This document shows, in pieces, positions 1-9,289 of a stretch of DNA of 64,000 nt. Both the position numbers and the translations under genes were made by a program. Below the pieces are notes generated by a model. The model was not told where the DNA came from. It was given only the letters and a program-made list of their open reading frames with translations, and made no database searches. The stretch is taken from positions 248,001 to 312,000 of the forward strand of contig NZ_CP089975.1 of NCBI RefSeq assembly GCF_029581575.1. Direction: 5' to 3'. The DNA is from Moraxella nasibovis (GTDB lineage Bacteria > Pseudomonadota > Gammaproteobacteria > Pseudomonadales > Moraxellaceae). Within the stretch, counting starts at the first letter, position 1. Each line of letters opens with the position of its first letter.

Positions 1-1333
1 CGCCAAAGAAGGACAAAAAGTCTGGGCGGCGATGACTGCGGTGGAGCGTAGCCGCATTCTGTTGAAAGCGGTGGCGATTTTGCGTGAGCGCAATGACGAG
101 CTTGCCAAGCTTGAAACCGCTGACACAGGCAAGGCGTACTCTGAGACTCAGGCGGTGGACATCGTCACAGGTGCTGATGTGTTGGAATACTATGCAGGGC
201 TTGCTACCAGCATCGAAGGCATTCAAGTGCCACTTCGTGAGACCAGTTTTGTTTATACACGCCGTGAACCGCTTGGCGTGGTGGTGGGCATCGGTGCGTG
301 GAATTATCCCATTCAGATCGCCCTTTGGAAGTCTGCCCCTGCTTTGGCAGCGGGCAATGCGATGATCTTTAAGCCAAGCGAAATCACGCCTTTGACCGCT
401 TCGAAACTTGCCGAGATCTACACCGAGGCTGGTGTGCCTGATGGCGTGTTCAATGTCGTGCAAGGCGGCGGCGAGGTCGGTGCTTATCTGAGCGAGCATC
501 CAGAGATTGCCAAGATTTCTTTTACTGGCAGCGTGCCGACTGGCAAAAAAGTGATGGCAACGGCAGCCAGTTCATCGCTTAAAGAAGTGACGATGGAGCT
601 TGGCGGCAAATCTCCGCTCATCATCTGTGACGATGCCGACATCGACTTGGCGGCGGACATTGCGATGATGGCAAATTTTTATAGCACAGGTCAAGTCTGC
701 ACCAACGGCACACGGGTCTTTGTACCAAAGACATTAAAAGACAAGTTTGAACAGGCGATCGTCCACCGCTTACAGTTTGTGAGACTGGGCGACCCCACCG
801 ACCCTGCCACCAACATGGGACCTTTGGCAAGCTTTGCCCACATGGATAAAGTCCTAGATTACATCGAGCAAGGCAAAAAGGCAGGAGCGAGAGTCTTGGC
901 AGGCGGCGAGCGCTTTACTCAGACGGTGGGCGGCTTTGACTGCGGTAAAGGGGCGTTTGTCGCACCGACTGTGTTCACCGACTGCACTGATGAGATGAGC
1001 ATCGTCACCGATGAGATCTTTGGACCTGTGATGAGCATCTTGGCTTATGATGAGCTTGATGAGGTGATAGAGCGTGCCAATGCCACCACCTTTGGACTGG
1101 CAGGCGGCGTGGTGACAAAAGATCTAAGCACCGCTCATCGTGTGGTGCATCGCTTGGAGGCGGGCATCTGCTGGATCAACACATGGGGCGAGTCGGACGC
1201 CAAAATGCCTGTGGGCGGCTATAAGCAGTCAGGCATTGGTCGTGAAAACGGCATCAGCACGCTAGAACACTACACCCAGATCAAGTCGGTGCAGGTGGAG
1301 ATGGGACAGTTTGCTTCGGTGTTTAGCGAGTAA
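1..1333 (+). CDS. betB: Betaine aldehyde dehydrogenase, 5'-truncated by window edge
   Basis: NAD(P)+-dependent oxidation of betaine aldehyde to glycine betaine, the second step of osmoprotectant synthesis from choline. The reading frame is open from base 2 to the stop at 1333, giving 443 residues; the family is about 490, so roughly 45 N-terminal residues lie upstream of the window, and the internal ATG at 32 is not the true start. The aldehyde dehydrogenase signatures are present: the ELGGKSP block with the general-base Glu, and the catalytic Cys in TGQVCTNG. The C-terminal [10 protein letters not shown] segment is typical of BetB. It is followed 165 bp later by betA, the usual bet arrangement; betI or betT, if present, would lie upstream of the window. 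Assignment as betB rather than another aldehyde dehydrogenase rests on sequence resemblance plus the adjacent betA. Confidence 0.95.
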   Translation, partial: AKEGQKVWAAMTAVERSRILLKAVAILRERNDELAKLETADTGKAYSETQAVDIVTGADVLEYYAGLATSIEGIQVPLRETSFVYTRREPLGVVVGIGAWNYPIQIALWKSAPALAAGNAMIFKPSEITPLTASKLAEIYTEAGVPDGVFNVVQGGGEVGAYLSEHPEIAKISFTGSVPTGKKVMATAASSSLKEVTMELGGKSPLIICDDADIDLAADIAMMANFYSTGQVCTNGTRVFVPKTLKDKFEQAIVHRLQFVRLGDPTDPATNMGPLASFAHMDKVLDYIEQGKKAGARVLAGGERFTQTVGGFDCGKGAFVAPTVFTDCTDEMSIVTDEIFGPVMSILAYDELDEVIERANATTFGLAGGVVTKDLSTAHRVVHRLEAGICWINTWGESDAKMPVGGYKQSGIGRENGISTLEHYTQIKSVQVEMGQFASVFSE

Positions 1334-1343
1334 TAGCAGTAAA

Positions 1344-1482
1344 TATAGTAAATTCTATTCAAAACCAAACAAAGGTTTTTTCGTTCGTGGTGAGCTTGTC
1401 GAACCATGACGGAAAACCGTTCCGCCCGAAGACACAGCTCAGGCGAACGGTTTTTGTATAATTTTGACATGAATTGAGTATA
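1344..1482. repeat. Dispersed ~137-bp repeat, copy A (betB-betA gap)
   Basis: Nearly fills the gap between betB and betA. Its reverse complement matches 27697-27833 over the whole length, with core blocks such as TTTTCCGTCATGGTTCGACA and AAAACCGTTCG identical and flanks diverged. It contains an inverted repeat (AAAACCGTTC at 1413-1422 against GAACGGTTTT at 1445-1454) followed by a short T run, so on the plus strand it resembles an intrinsic terminator and may lower betA transcription relative to betB. The GTTCGACAAGCTCA-type core resembles REP-like elements common in bacterial genomes. Confidence 0.8.
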
Positions 1483-1498
1483 AAAATAAGGACACAAC

Positions 1499-3214
1499 AT
1501 GACACAAGCTTATGATTATATTATTATCGGTGCAGGCTCAGCGGGGAATGTGCTTGCCACTCGCCTGACCGAAGACCCTGATGTCTCGGTGCTGCTTTTG
1601 GAGGCGGGCGGACCTGATTATCGTCTGGATTTTCGCACGCAAATGCCAGCGGCGCTCGCCTATCCTTTGCAAGGCCGCCGTTATAACTGGGCATATCTGA
1701 CCGACCCTGAGCCGCACATGAATAACCGCCGTATGGAGTGCGGTCGTGGCAAGGGCTTGGGTGGTTCATCGCTCATCAACGGTATGTGCTATATCCGTGG
1801 CAATGCGATGGACTTGGACGGCTGGGCGAAACTTCCTGGCTTGGAAAATTGGAGCTATGCCGACTGCTTGCCGTATTATAAAAAGTCCGAAACCCGTGAT
1901 GTCGGCGAAAACGACTATCACGGCGGCTCAGGTCCTGTGAGCGTCACCACATCGCAGCGTGGGCAGGACATTGGCAACAATGTGCTGTTTAATGCGATGG
2001 TCGAGGCAGGCGTGCAGGCAGGCTATCCACGCACCGATGATTTGAATGGCTATCAGCAAGAGGGCTTTGGTCCGATGGATCGTACCGTCACGCCAAATGG
2101 TCGCCGCTCATCCACCGCGCGTGGCTATCTGGACATGGCAAAATCTCGCCCAAATCTCACCATCAAGACCCATGCCGTCACCGACAAAGTGCTGTTTTCG
2201 GGCAAAAAAGCCATTGGTGTGCAATATTTGCAAGGCTCTGACACAAATCCTACGGTAGTTCATGCAAACCGTGAAGTCATCGTCTCAGCAGGGGCGATCG
2301 CATCGCCGCAGATTTTGCAGCGCTCGGGCGTGGGGTCGAAGGCTTTGCTTGATGAATTTAACATCCCCGTGGTGCACGACCTACCGGGTGTGGGTGAAAA
2401 CTTGCAAGATCATTTGGAGATGTATTTGCAATATGAATGCAAAAAGCCTGTCTCGCTCTATCCTGCCCTAAAATGGTACAATCAGCCTGCGATCGGTGCC
2501 CAGTGGCTGTTTTTGGGGAAGGGCATCGGCGCGAGCAACCAGTTTGAGGCTGGTGGCTTTATCCGTACTCGCCCTGAGTTTGAATGGCCAAATATCCAGT
2601 ATCACTTCCTGCCTGTGGCGATCAATTATAACGGCACCAACGCCGTGGAGGAGCATGGCTTTCAGGCGCATGTCGGCTCGATGCGTTCGCCGTCTCGTGG
2701 TCGCATTCGCCTAAAATCCCTAAATCCGCACGACCACCCAAGCATTTTGTTCAATTATATGTCGCACGAACAAGACTGGCAGGAGTTTCGTGATGGCATT
2801 CGCATCACTCGTGAGATCATGCACCAGCCAGCGCTCGACCCGTATCGTGGGCGAGAGATCAGCCCAGGCAAGATCGCCCAAACCGATGCTGAGCTGGATG
2901 AATTTGTGCGCAATCACGCCGAGACCGCCTACCACCCATCGTGCAGCTGTAAGATGGGCTATGACGACATGGCGGTGGTCGATAGCGAGGGGCGTGTGCA
3001 TGGCGTTCAAGGACTGCGTGTCGTGGATGCGTCGATTATGCCGCTCATCATCACAGGCAACCTAAACGCCACCACGATCATGATCGGCGAGAAAATCGCT
3101 GACGCCATTAAAGGACAAAAACTGCCAAAATCAAACGCTCCGTACTACAAAGCCGACCCAAGCGTGCTGCGAAATCCGCCAGTGCGTGCGTTTGATGAAG
3201 GGATGTTATTGTAG
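1499..3214 (+). CDS. betA: Choline dehydrogenase
   Basis: FAD-dependent GMC oxidoreductase that oxidises choline to betaine aldehyde, feeding BetB. The protein has 571 residues, close to other BetA proteins (about 555-570). The N-terminal ADP-binding fold shows [10 protein letters not shown] with a downstream LLLEAGG, and the GMC signature near residue 80 reads [15 protein letters not shown]. The C-terminal active-site His is in [11 protein letters not shown]. The start ATG is preceded by AAGGACAC. The order betB-betA with a repeat-filled gap suggests one operon with possible attenuation between the genes. The product is expected to be membrane-associated, passing electrons to the respiratory chain as known for the family. 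Confidence 0.96.
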   Translation: MTQAYDYIIIGAGSAGNVLATRLTEDPDVSVLLLEAGGPDYRLDFRTQMPAALAYPLQGRRYNWAYLTDPEPHMNNRRMECGRGKGLGGSSLINGMCYIRGNAMDLDGWAKLPGLENWSYADCLPYYKKSETRDVGENDYHGGSGPVSVTTSQRGQDIGNNVLFNAMVEAGVQAGYPRTDDLNGYQQEGFGPMDRTVTPNGRRSSTARGYLDMAKSRPNLTIKTHAVTDKVLFSGKKAIGVQYLQGSDTNPTVVHANREVIVSAGAIASPQILQRSGVGSKALLDEFNIPVVHDLPGVGENLQDHLEMYLQYECKKPVSLYPALKWYNQPAIGAQWLFLGKGIGASNQFEAGGFIRTRPEFEWPNIQYHFLPVAINYNGTNAVEEHGFQAHVGSMRSPSRGRIRLKSLNPHDHPSILFNYMSHEQDWQEFRDGIRITREIMHQPALDPYRGREISPGKIAQTDAELDEFVRNHAETAYHPSCSCKMGYDDMAVVDSEGRVHGVQGLRVVDASIMPLIITGNLNATTIMIGEKIADAIKGQKLPKSNAPYYKADPSVLRNPPVRAFDEGMLL

Positions 3215-3781
3215 TCGTGTGCGTGGGTGGGCAATTCATATCAAGCAAGCCCAAAAGCGGCACGGTTTGTGGGCGCTAATTGCAATTAGCCCCTACGATT
3301 AAAATCCAAATGTCATGTGATTTGTAGGGGCGAAACATTTTTCGCCCTGTGGACGGTTGGTAATGTTTTTAAAAACTGCCGAGCGATTGTGGGGGTGTGT
3401 TTTTAAGGGCGAATGTTAAGGGCGAATGTTATTCGCCCCTACGGTCAAACCCTACATGCAAGTCCGTTTGTAGGGGCTAATTGCAATTAGCCCCTACGGG
3501 TAAAACCCTAAATTTCATGCGATAGGTAGGGGTGAAACATTTTTCGCCCTTTCTTTTTGCCTGCCAATTTGTAAATATATTTATTAAAAATTCTAATAAT
3601 TTTAATAATTGTACTGATAAAAATGCTGACGAATGAATGATTGATACAAAATTATCATAAATGTTAAATAATTGTTGCACTCGGGTTGAAATTCTTTTAT
3701 GATTGAATCATGCGATTCTTTCAGATTGCACACAGCCATAGTAGATTTGGCTGTTTTCATTTGCATAAAAAGAGGACTTTT
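3215..3781. other. 567-bp intergenic region: palindromic repeats plus gltI upstream region
   Basis: No convincing gene. The left two thirds (3271-3552) hold a cluster of TAGGGGC palindromes listed separately. The right third is strongly A+T-rich and probably holds the promoter of the amino-acid transporter. A GC stem CAGCC...GGCTG followed by TTTTCATTT at about 3733-3758, just before the gltI ribosome-binding site, could be an attenuator but is weak. Confidence 0.6.
3271..3552. repeat. Cluster of five TAGGGGC-type palindromes in two tandem copies
   Basis: Five palindromic units are visible: 3271-3297, 3324-3349, 3406-3443, 3470-3500 and 3527-3552. Two contain the perfect core CTAATTGCAATTAG flanked by GGGG/CCCC, and two read GGGGCGAAACATTTTTCGCCC or a one-base variant. 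The pair at 3276-3352 is repeated as a direct copy at 3476-3554 with a period of about 200 bp, so a two-palindrome module has been duplicated. A related single unit is at 47981-48006. Each palindrome could fold as an RNA or DNA hairpin. Confidence 0.85.
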
Positions 3782-4738
3782 ATGAAACATCTACCAAAAT
3801 TTGCCGTCATGGCACTATCAGCATCACTATTGGCAGCTTGTGGCGGCGACAAGCCAGCAGCCACGCAAGGTACGGACGCTGGCGCACAACAGCCTGCCGC
3901 AGCCACGACCCAAGGCACCCTTGATAAAATCAAACAGTCAGGCACGATTGTACTGGCTCATCGTGATTCATCCATTCCGTTTTCTTACATCGCTGACAAT
4001 CCAAACCAGCCAGTCGGCTACGCACACGACTTGCAGCTAAAAGTCGTCGAGGCGCTCAAACAGCAGCTGAACATGCCTGAGCTGAAAGTGCGTTATAATC
4101 TGGTCACTTCCCAAACTCGCATTCCGCTCATCCAAAACGGTACAGTGGACCTTGAATGTGGCTCCACCACCAACAACACCGAGCGTCAGCAGCAGGTTGA
4201 TTTCTCGGTCGGTTTCTTTGAGATCGGCACTCGTCTATTGACCGCCACGGACTCAGGCATCAATGACTTTGCCGACCTAAACGGCAAGACGCTTGTCACC
4301 ACCGCAGGCACGACATCAGAGCGCTACATCAAGCAGTACAATGACGAGAAAAAAGCAGGCATTAACATCGTCTCTGCCAAAGACCATGGCGAGAGTTTCT
4401 TGATGTTAGAAAGCGGTCGTGCTGACGCTTTCATGATGGATGATGTCTTGTTGGCAGGTGAGCGTGCCAAGTCAAAAGACCCAGCCAAGTGGCACATCGT
4501 CGGCACACCGCAGTCTTTTGAAATCTATGGCTGTATGGTGCGTAAGGGCGATGCCGACTTTAAGAAAGTCGTCGATGACACCCTAAAAGCGACCTACGCC
4601 TCAGGCGAGATCAACGGCATCTATGACAAGTGGTTCACGCAGCCAATCCCGCCAAAAAATGTCAATATGGACTTCGCCATGTCTGACAACTTGAAAAAGC
4701 TATTGGCAAGTCCGCATGACCAAGCCGACCCACAATAA
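3782..4738 (+). CDS. gltI: Glutamate/aspartate-type ABC transporter substrate-binding lipoprotein
   Basis: Periplasmic binding component of a polar amino-acid importer. It has 318 residues from the ATG at 3782, which follows AAAGAGGA; the longer frame from 3710 lacks a ribosome-binding site. The first 20 residues form a lipoprotein signal with lipobox LAAC, so the mature protein would be lipidated on Cys20. A low-complexity Ala/Gln/Thr linker (about 25-48) precedes the bacterial solute-binding family 3 fold. The segment NGTVDLECGSTTN and the later DDVLLAGE region are characteristic of GltI/DEBP proteins. It is followed by two permeases and an ATPase in gltIJKL order. The exact substrate (glutamate, aspartate or a relative) is inferred from the family. 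Confidence 0.92.
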   Translation: MKHLPKFAVMALSASLLAACGGDKPAATQGTDAGAQQPAAATTQGTLDKIKQSGTIVLAHRDSSIPFSYIADNPNQPVGYAHDLQLKVVEALKQQLNMPELKVRYNLVTSQTRIPLIQNGTVDLECGSTTNNTERQQQVDFSVGFFEIGTRLLTATDSGINDFADLNGKTLVTTAGTTSERYIKQYNDEKKAGINIVSAKDHGESFLMLESGRADAFMMDDVLLAGERAKSKDPAKWHIVGTPQSFEIYGCMVRKGDADFKKVVDDTLKATYASGEINGIYDKWFTQPIPPKNVNMDFAMSDNLKKLLASPHDQADPQ

Positions 4739-4767
4739 CTTTGATAAGTAATCAAAGGCATTTTTGC

Positions 4768-4799
4768 AAAACCACTCAAAATGTTTTGGGTGGTTTTTT
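4768..4799 (+). terminator. Hairpin with T run between gltI and gltJ
   Basis: The stem AAACCACTCAAAA pairs with TTTTGGGTGG followed by TTTTTT, an intrinsic-terminator shape. It lies 30 bp after the gltI stop and 20 bp before gltJ, so it probably lets only some transcripts continue. This fits the usual need for more binding protein than permease. Confidence 0.8.
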
Positions 4800-4819
4800 A
4801 GAGTAAATAGGAATTTTCC

Positions 4820-5563
4820 ATGAATTATAATTGGAATTGGGGCGTGTTGTTTCAGTCCACAGGGATTGGCAATGAGCTGTATTGGCATTGGCTGTTGAAA
4901 GGGTTTGGCTGGCTTTTGGTCATTGGCTCGACAGCATGGATCATCGCCTTGGTCATTGGCAGTGTGCTTGGTGTGATGAAAACCCTGCCCAACAAAGCCG
5001 CACGCACCATCGCCACCATGTATGTGGGCTTTTTTAGAAATGTGCCACTCTTGGTGCAGCTGTTTTTTTGGTTTTATGTGGCGCCGACCTTATTGACCGA
5101 GTCGCTGCGCAACTGGTGGTTCACTTCGTTGTCATTCAACACTTCGGCGGTCATCTCAGCCAGCATCGGTTTGGGGCTGTTTACCGCCGCACGCATCATC
5201 GAGCAGGTGCGCACAGGCATCGAATCTTTGCCAAAAGGGCAGGCGAACGCAGGCTATGCGCTTGGGTTTAGCACCGCTCAGGTATACCGTCATGTGCTAT
5301 TGCCACAGGCGTTTCGAGTGATCTTGCCGCCCATGTCATCTGAGCTGACCAACTGCTTTAAAAATGCGTCTGTCGCTTCACTGGTGGGTGTGGCGGAGCT
5401 GATCAGCCAGACCAAGACCATCAGCGAATACACGCAAAACAACTTTGAGGTCTATACCTTCGCCACCATCATTTATCTCATCTTTAATATGACGCTCATC
5501 TTTGGCATGACTTGGCTTGAAAAGAAAGTGCGCATTAAAGGGCAGATTGGAGGTGCGGTATGA
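4820..5563 (+). CDS. gltJ: Glutamate/aspartate ABC transporter permease (GltJ)
   Basis: Inner-membrane permease of 247 residues (family length about 246). The HisM/GltJ-type sequence shows several hydrophobic segments (about 25-50, 70-95, 110-135, 205-230) and the EAA-like cytoplasmic loop that contacts the ATPase (QANAGYALGFSTAQVYRHVL, residues about 141-160). The stop overlaps the start of gltK by 4 bp (ATGA), indicating translational coupling. It forms the transmembrane channel with GltK. Confidence 0.93.
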   Translation: MNYNWNWGVLFQSTGIGNELYWHWLLKGFGWLLVIGSTAWIIALVIGSVLGVMKTLPNKAARTIATMYVGFFRNVPLLVQLFFWFYVAPTLLTESLRNWWFTSLSFNTSAVISASIGLGLFTAARIIEQVRTGIESLPKGQANAGYALGFSTAQVYRHVLLPQAFRVILPPMSSELTNCFKNASVASLVGVAELISQTKTISEYTQNNFEVYTFATIIYLIFNMTLIFGMTWLEKKVRIKGQIGGAV

Positions 5564-6222
5564 ATGAATTACAGCTTGCCATGCCTGCCTTGATGGCGGG
5601 GTTTTGGGTGACCTTAAAGGTGCTGGTGCTTGCCATCATCGGTGGTCTTGCCATCGGTACGGTGCTGGCGCTGATGAGGCTGTCAGGTAAAAAGTGGCTG
5701 TCTGTGCCAGCGGCATTGTATGTCAATTATTTTCGCTCGGTGCCGCTGCTTTTGGTGCTTTTGTGGTTTTATTTTGCTGTGCCGATGATGTACAACTGGA
5801 TCACGGGCAAATTTTTCACGCTCGACACCGCCTTCACTTCTTGTGTGGTGGCGTTCATGGTGTTTGAGGCAGCCTATTTTTCAGAAATCGTGCGAGCGGG
5901 CATTCAGTCGATTGGGCGTGGACAGGTCTCGGCAGCCTATGCGCTGGGCATGACTTATAAGCAGACCATGCAGCTCATCATCTTGCCGCAAGCCTTTCGC
6001 AAGATGCTGCCACTTGTATTGCAACAATGTATCATCTTATTCCAAGACACGACGCTTGTCTTTGCCATTGGTCTGGTGGACTTTTTTCGTGCCAGCTATG
6101 TGCGAGGCGATCTGATGGGCTATCTTACGCCTTATATTTTGGGCGCAGGTGCGGTGTATTTTGTGATCAGTTTGACAGCGTCCACTGGCGTGAACATGCT
6201 TAAAAAGCGACTAAGATTTTAA
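5560..6222 (+). CDS. gltK: Glutamate/aspartate ABC transporter permease (GltK)
   Basis: Second permease, 220 residues (family about 224). Hydrophobic segments lie near 10-35, 50-75, 85-110 and 185-210, and the EAA loop reads GQVSAAYALGMTYKQTMQLI. It overlaps gltJ by 4 bp and ends 10 bp before gltL, consistent with an operon and a GltJ-GltK heterodimer in the membrane. Confidence 0.93.
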   Translation: MNELQLAMPALMAGFWVTLKVLVLAIIGGLAIGTVLALMRLSGKKWLSVPAALYVNYFRSVPLLLVLLWFYFAVPMMYNWITGKFFTLDTAFTSCVVAFMVFEAAYFSEIVRAGIQSIGRGQVSAAYALGMTYKQTMQLIILPQAFRKMLPLVLQQCIILFQDTTLVFAIGLVDFFRASYVRGDLMGYLTPYILGAGAVYFVISLTASTGVNMLKKRLRF

Positions 6223-6232
6223 AGGAAAATTT

Positions 6233-7051
6233 ATGGCAATCGTACAACAAATCAACGACACGACATGGATTAATGAGTTTGGCGGTCTGGTGTCAAACGA
6301 AGGTCACGCCAGCGACGAGATCATGATTAAGATTCGTGATGTGTCAAAATGGTATGGCAATTTTCAAGTATTGACCGACTGCACTGCCCACATTCACAAG
6401 GGTGATGTGGTGGTGGTCTGCGGACCGTCAGGCTCAGGCAAATCGACCTTGATTAAGACGGTCAATGGGCTTGAACCATTCCAAAAAGGCACGATCACCG
6501 TAGGCGACACTTCGGTGGGCGACAAGTCCACTAACCTTGCCAAGCTCAGAAGTCGCGTGGGCATGGTGTTTCAGCATTTTGAGCTGTTTCCGCATTTGTC
6601 CATCAAGGACAATCTTACCATCGCTCAGGTGAAGGTATTGGGGCGCTCAGAAAGTGAGGCGACCGCCAAAGGCTTGGCGTATCTTGACCGTGTGGGGCTG
6701 TCTGCTCACGCCAATAAATACCCCGCCGAGCTGTCGGGTGGGCAACAACAACGAGTGGCGATCGCTCGTGCTTTATCGATGGATCCTGTCGCCATGTTGT
6801 TTGATGAGCCGACATCAGCGCTCGACCCTGAGATGATTCAAGAGGTCTTGGATGTCATGGTGAGCCTTGCTCGTGATGGCATGACCATGATGTGCGTGAC
6901 GCATGAGATGGGCTTTGCACGCCAAGTGGCAAATCGCATCATCTTTATGGATGAGGGCAACATCGTAGAAAATTGTAGCCGTGATGAGTTTTTTGGTGGT
7001 GCAAGAAGTGATAGAGCGCAATCTTTTTTATCAAAAATTCTCAATCACTGA
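6233..7051 (+). CDS. gltL: Glutamate/aspartate ABC transporter ATPase
   Basis: ATP-hydrolysing subunit. It has Walker A GPSGSGKST, the signature LSGGQQQR, Walker B AMLFDEPTSALD and the switch His in VTHEMGFA. The frame gives 272 residues, about 30 more than typical GltL (241). The start at 6233 is preferred because AAAGGAAA sits at a good distance; an internal ATG at 6323 would give the usual length but has no clear ribosome-binding site. The ~30-residue N-terminal extension (INDTTWINEFGG region) is therefore probably real. It is the last gene of the transporter operon, followed by a strong terminator. Confidence 0.94.
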   Translation: MAIVQQINDTTWINEFGGLVSNEGHASDEIMIKIRDVSKWYGNFQVLTDCTAHIHKGDVVVVCGPSGSGKSTLIKTVNGLEPFQKGTITVGDTSVGDKSTNLAKLRSRVGMVFQHFELFPHLSIKDNLTIAQVKVLGRSESEATAKGLAYLDRVGLSAHANKYPAELSGGQQQRVAIARALSMDPVAMLFDEPTSALDPEMIQEVLDVMVSLARDGMTMMCVTHEMGFARQVANRIIFMDEGNIVENCSRDEFFGGARSDRAQSFLSKILNH

Positions 7052-7067
7052 TGTTTTTAATAGCATC

Positions 7068-7094
7068 AAACCGCCTAAATTTGGGCGGTTTTTT
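7068..7094 (+). terminator. Intrinsic terminator after gltL
   Basis: AAACCGCC and GGCGGTTTTTT form a stem with a 9-base AT-rich loop and a T run, 16 bp after the gltL stop. Confidence 0.9.
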
Positions 7095-7221
7095 GTGGTA
7101 AAATCATCCAAAAAGTTTTACAATAGAGCGTGTTGAGCATGTCTAAGTTATGAATAAGACTACCAATGTTCAACACGCTCAGTCATCTTAGCTCATCTTT
7201 TATTATTTTATTGGAAAAATC

Positions 7222-8220
7222 ATGTCCGTCTATACTCACTTATCTGATGATGAATTTTTTGCGTTTTGTGGTCTTTATGGCGTACCCTTCAAAAAAGCCA
7301 CGCCCATCACGCAAGGCATCAAAAATTCCAACTGGTTTATCAGCACAGACAGTGATGCGGACGATGATTTTAGCTATGTATTTACGCTGTATGAGGAGCG
7401 TGTGCCTGCCGACATTATCAAGATGGCAACCGTCATGCACGCCCTAAAAGACAAGCTCCCCATCGCCTCGCCACTCATCAAAAAAACCGCCAAAGGGCAA
7501 AATATCGGCGAAGATTGTGTCATGCGTTATGAAAACAAAGCAATCCTAGTCGTACCAAAGCTGGCAGGCTCGCACCCAAGTGCCACCGATGAGCCGATGT
7601 GTTTTGAGATGGGGTGTGCATTGGCGATTTTGCACCAAACTTTGCAAACCTTACAGCCTGCCGAAGAATACGGCGTGCCACTGTATGACTGGGCAAGGGT
7701 CAAAGAGCGTGAGACGGGCTTTATGCCTGCTGACGAAGCAAAGCTTATGAACGACATTTGGGACGCTTATGCCAAATTGCCGACCGATTTGCCAAAGGGG
7801 CTGTGTCATTTGGACATGTTTACCGACAACACGCTTTGGGATTTTTCAGGCGATATGCCACGCCTGACGGGGCTACTTGACTTTACCGAAGTGTCGGTGG
7901 AGCATTATGTGATGGACATTGCCATTACCATCAATGACTTTTGTACTACTTGGGGTAACGCCAGCGATGGCGAGAGCGTGAATTTTAATACTGATAAAAT
8001 GAATGCCTTTATCAAAGGTTATGAAAGTATCCGCCCCTTAACGCTTGATGAAAAAAACGCTTTGCCAGTCATGTTGGCGTATAGTGCGACCATTTTTTGG
8101 CTACTGCGTCTTAATGTTATTCATTATAACCGTGAGCAAGGTCGCACAGGCGATGACATTATGGTGAAAAACCCTGATTTGATGAAACGACTGGCGAGTT
8201 TGCATTGGGGGAGGGTGTGA
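7222..8220 (+). CDS. thrB: Homoserine kinase (APH-fold type)
   Basis: Phosphorylates homoserine on the way to threonine. The 332-residue protein belongs to the aminoglycoside-phosphotransferase-fold homoserine kinases of Pseudomonas and relatives (ThrB type II), not the GHMP enzyme of E. coli. The N-terminus (MSVYTHLSDDEF, then GIKNSNWFI) matches that family. The catalytic loop reads GLCHLDMFTDNTLW (catalytic Asp, downstream Asn), and LLDFTEVSVEHYVMDIA holds the metal-binding Asp. The start ATG lies about 5 bases after TTGGAAAA. Its last codons overlap the next gene, which is unrelated in function. Confidence 0.9.
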   Translation: MSVYTHLSDDEFFAFCGLYGVPFKKATPITQGIKNSNWFISTDSDADDDFSYVFTLYEERVPADIIKMATVMHALKDKLPIASPLIKKTAKGQNIGEDCVMRYENKAILVVPKLAGSHPSATDEPMCFEMGCALAILHQTLQTLQPAEEYGVPLYDWARVKERETGFMPADEAKLMNDIWDAYAKLPTDLPKGLCHLDMFTDNTLWDFSGDMPRLTGLLDFTEVSVEHYVMDIAITINDFCTTWGNASDGESVNFNTDKMNAFIKGYESIRPLTLDEKNALPVMLAYSATIFWLLRLNVIHYNREQGRTGDDIMVKNPDLMKRLASLHWGRV

Positions 8221-9179
8221 CTTTTCAGGTGTCAAAGACTTGGCTTGATTTTCAAGATCAGCTGGATTTATTAAAACAGCGTGGATTGGTGGTCGGTGAT
8301 GAACTAACTGCCATTCATCATTTGCAACGCATTGGCTATTATCGTTTGGCGGGTTATGCTTATTCGTTTCGCCAAATCATCCCTAATAACACACCACCAA
8401 AACGCAGAGATACTTTTATTCAAGGCAGTCATTTTGATGATATTATTCAGCTTTATCAATTTGACAAGCGATTGAGATTGCTTGCTTTTGAAGCTATAGA
8501 GCAAATTGAAATGGCAATTCGTACTGATATTGCTTATACGCTTGGCAAACGACATGTCAATGCTCATGAGAAAAGCGAATGTTTGGATGCTGGCTTTTGC
8601 AATCGTTTTGGTAAGAGGCAGGGCAAGAAAGATTTGTATAGCCAGAAATCTGACCATCATGCTTGGCTGGATAAGTATGACAGCTTGGTTAATCGTGCCA
8701 AAAAACAGGCGTTTGTTAAGCATAATCTTGACACTTATGGTTGCTTACCAATTTGGGTGGCGTGTGAGATTTTGGATTTTGGGGCATTATCACGACTGTA
8801 TGGCGGATTGAAATATCAAGATCGCCAAAGTATTGCCAAAAAATACAAAACAACACCCGACCTGTTATCACAATGGCTAAGAAGCCTGAATTTTATTAGG
8901 AATATCGTTGCTCATCATGGTAGGCTCTGGAATGTCAATATGATTGACCGTAGCAATATATCCGCCAGCTTTCCTAATACTTCGGTGCGACAATTGGACA
9001 ACCAAAAACCTTTTGCTTACTTTTATTTGATGGCTCATTTGGTTGAAATTATCAGTCCGCAGTCAGATTGGAAAGTTCGGTTAATTCAACATTTGAACCA
9101 TTTTCCAGTACCCAGAAACAGTGCGGTCAGTCTGCAAGATTTTGGTTATTTGTCAGCCTTTAAGAAATATGGTTGGTAA
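8217..9179 (+). CDS. Abi_2 (AbiD/AbiF-like) abortive-infection family protein
   Basis: A 320-residue protein of the Abi_2 family, related to AbiD/AbiF phage-exclusion proteins of lactococci. Family features are KTWLDFQDQLDLLKQRGL at the N-terminus, the IGYYRLAGYAY segment near residues 38-48, and a C-terminal IRNIVAHHGRLWN block. That block contains an Rx4H pattern as in HEPN ribonucleases, so RNA cleavage is plausible but unproven. The start is uncertain: GTG at 8217 overlaps the thrB stop (GTGA), and TTG at 8205 is possible; no well-spaced ribosome-binding site is seen, so re-initiation after thrB is likely. The gene looks A+T-richer than thrB and interrupts a metabolic context, suggesting acquisition as a defence gene. 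Confidence 0.82.
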   Translation: MTFQVSKTWLDFQDQLDLLKQRGLVVGDELTAIHHLQRIGYYRLAGYAYSFRQIIPNNTPPKRRDTFIQGSHFDDIIQLYQFDKRLRLLAFEAIEQIEMAIRTDIAYTLGKRHVNAHEKSECLDAGFCNRFGKRQGKKDLYSQKSDHHAWLDKYDSLVNRAKKQAFVKHNLDTYGCLPIWVACEILDFGALSRLYGGLKYQDRQSIAKKYKTTPDLLSQWLRSLNFIRNIVAHHGRLWNVNMIDRSNISASFPNTSVRQLDNQKPFAYFYLMAHLVEIISPQSDWKVRLIQHLNHFPVPRNSAVSLQDFGYLSAFKKYGW

Positions 9180-9289
9180 AAAAGAAAGCCCCAGATTACC
9201 GTTGTCCAAAAGAACAAGGCAGGGTCTGGGGGCGTATTAGTTTTAGTATAGCAAGCGTGATTTGTCTTGTCAATAAAAAGAGTAAAAAA

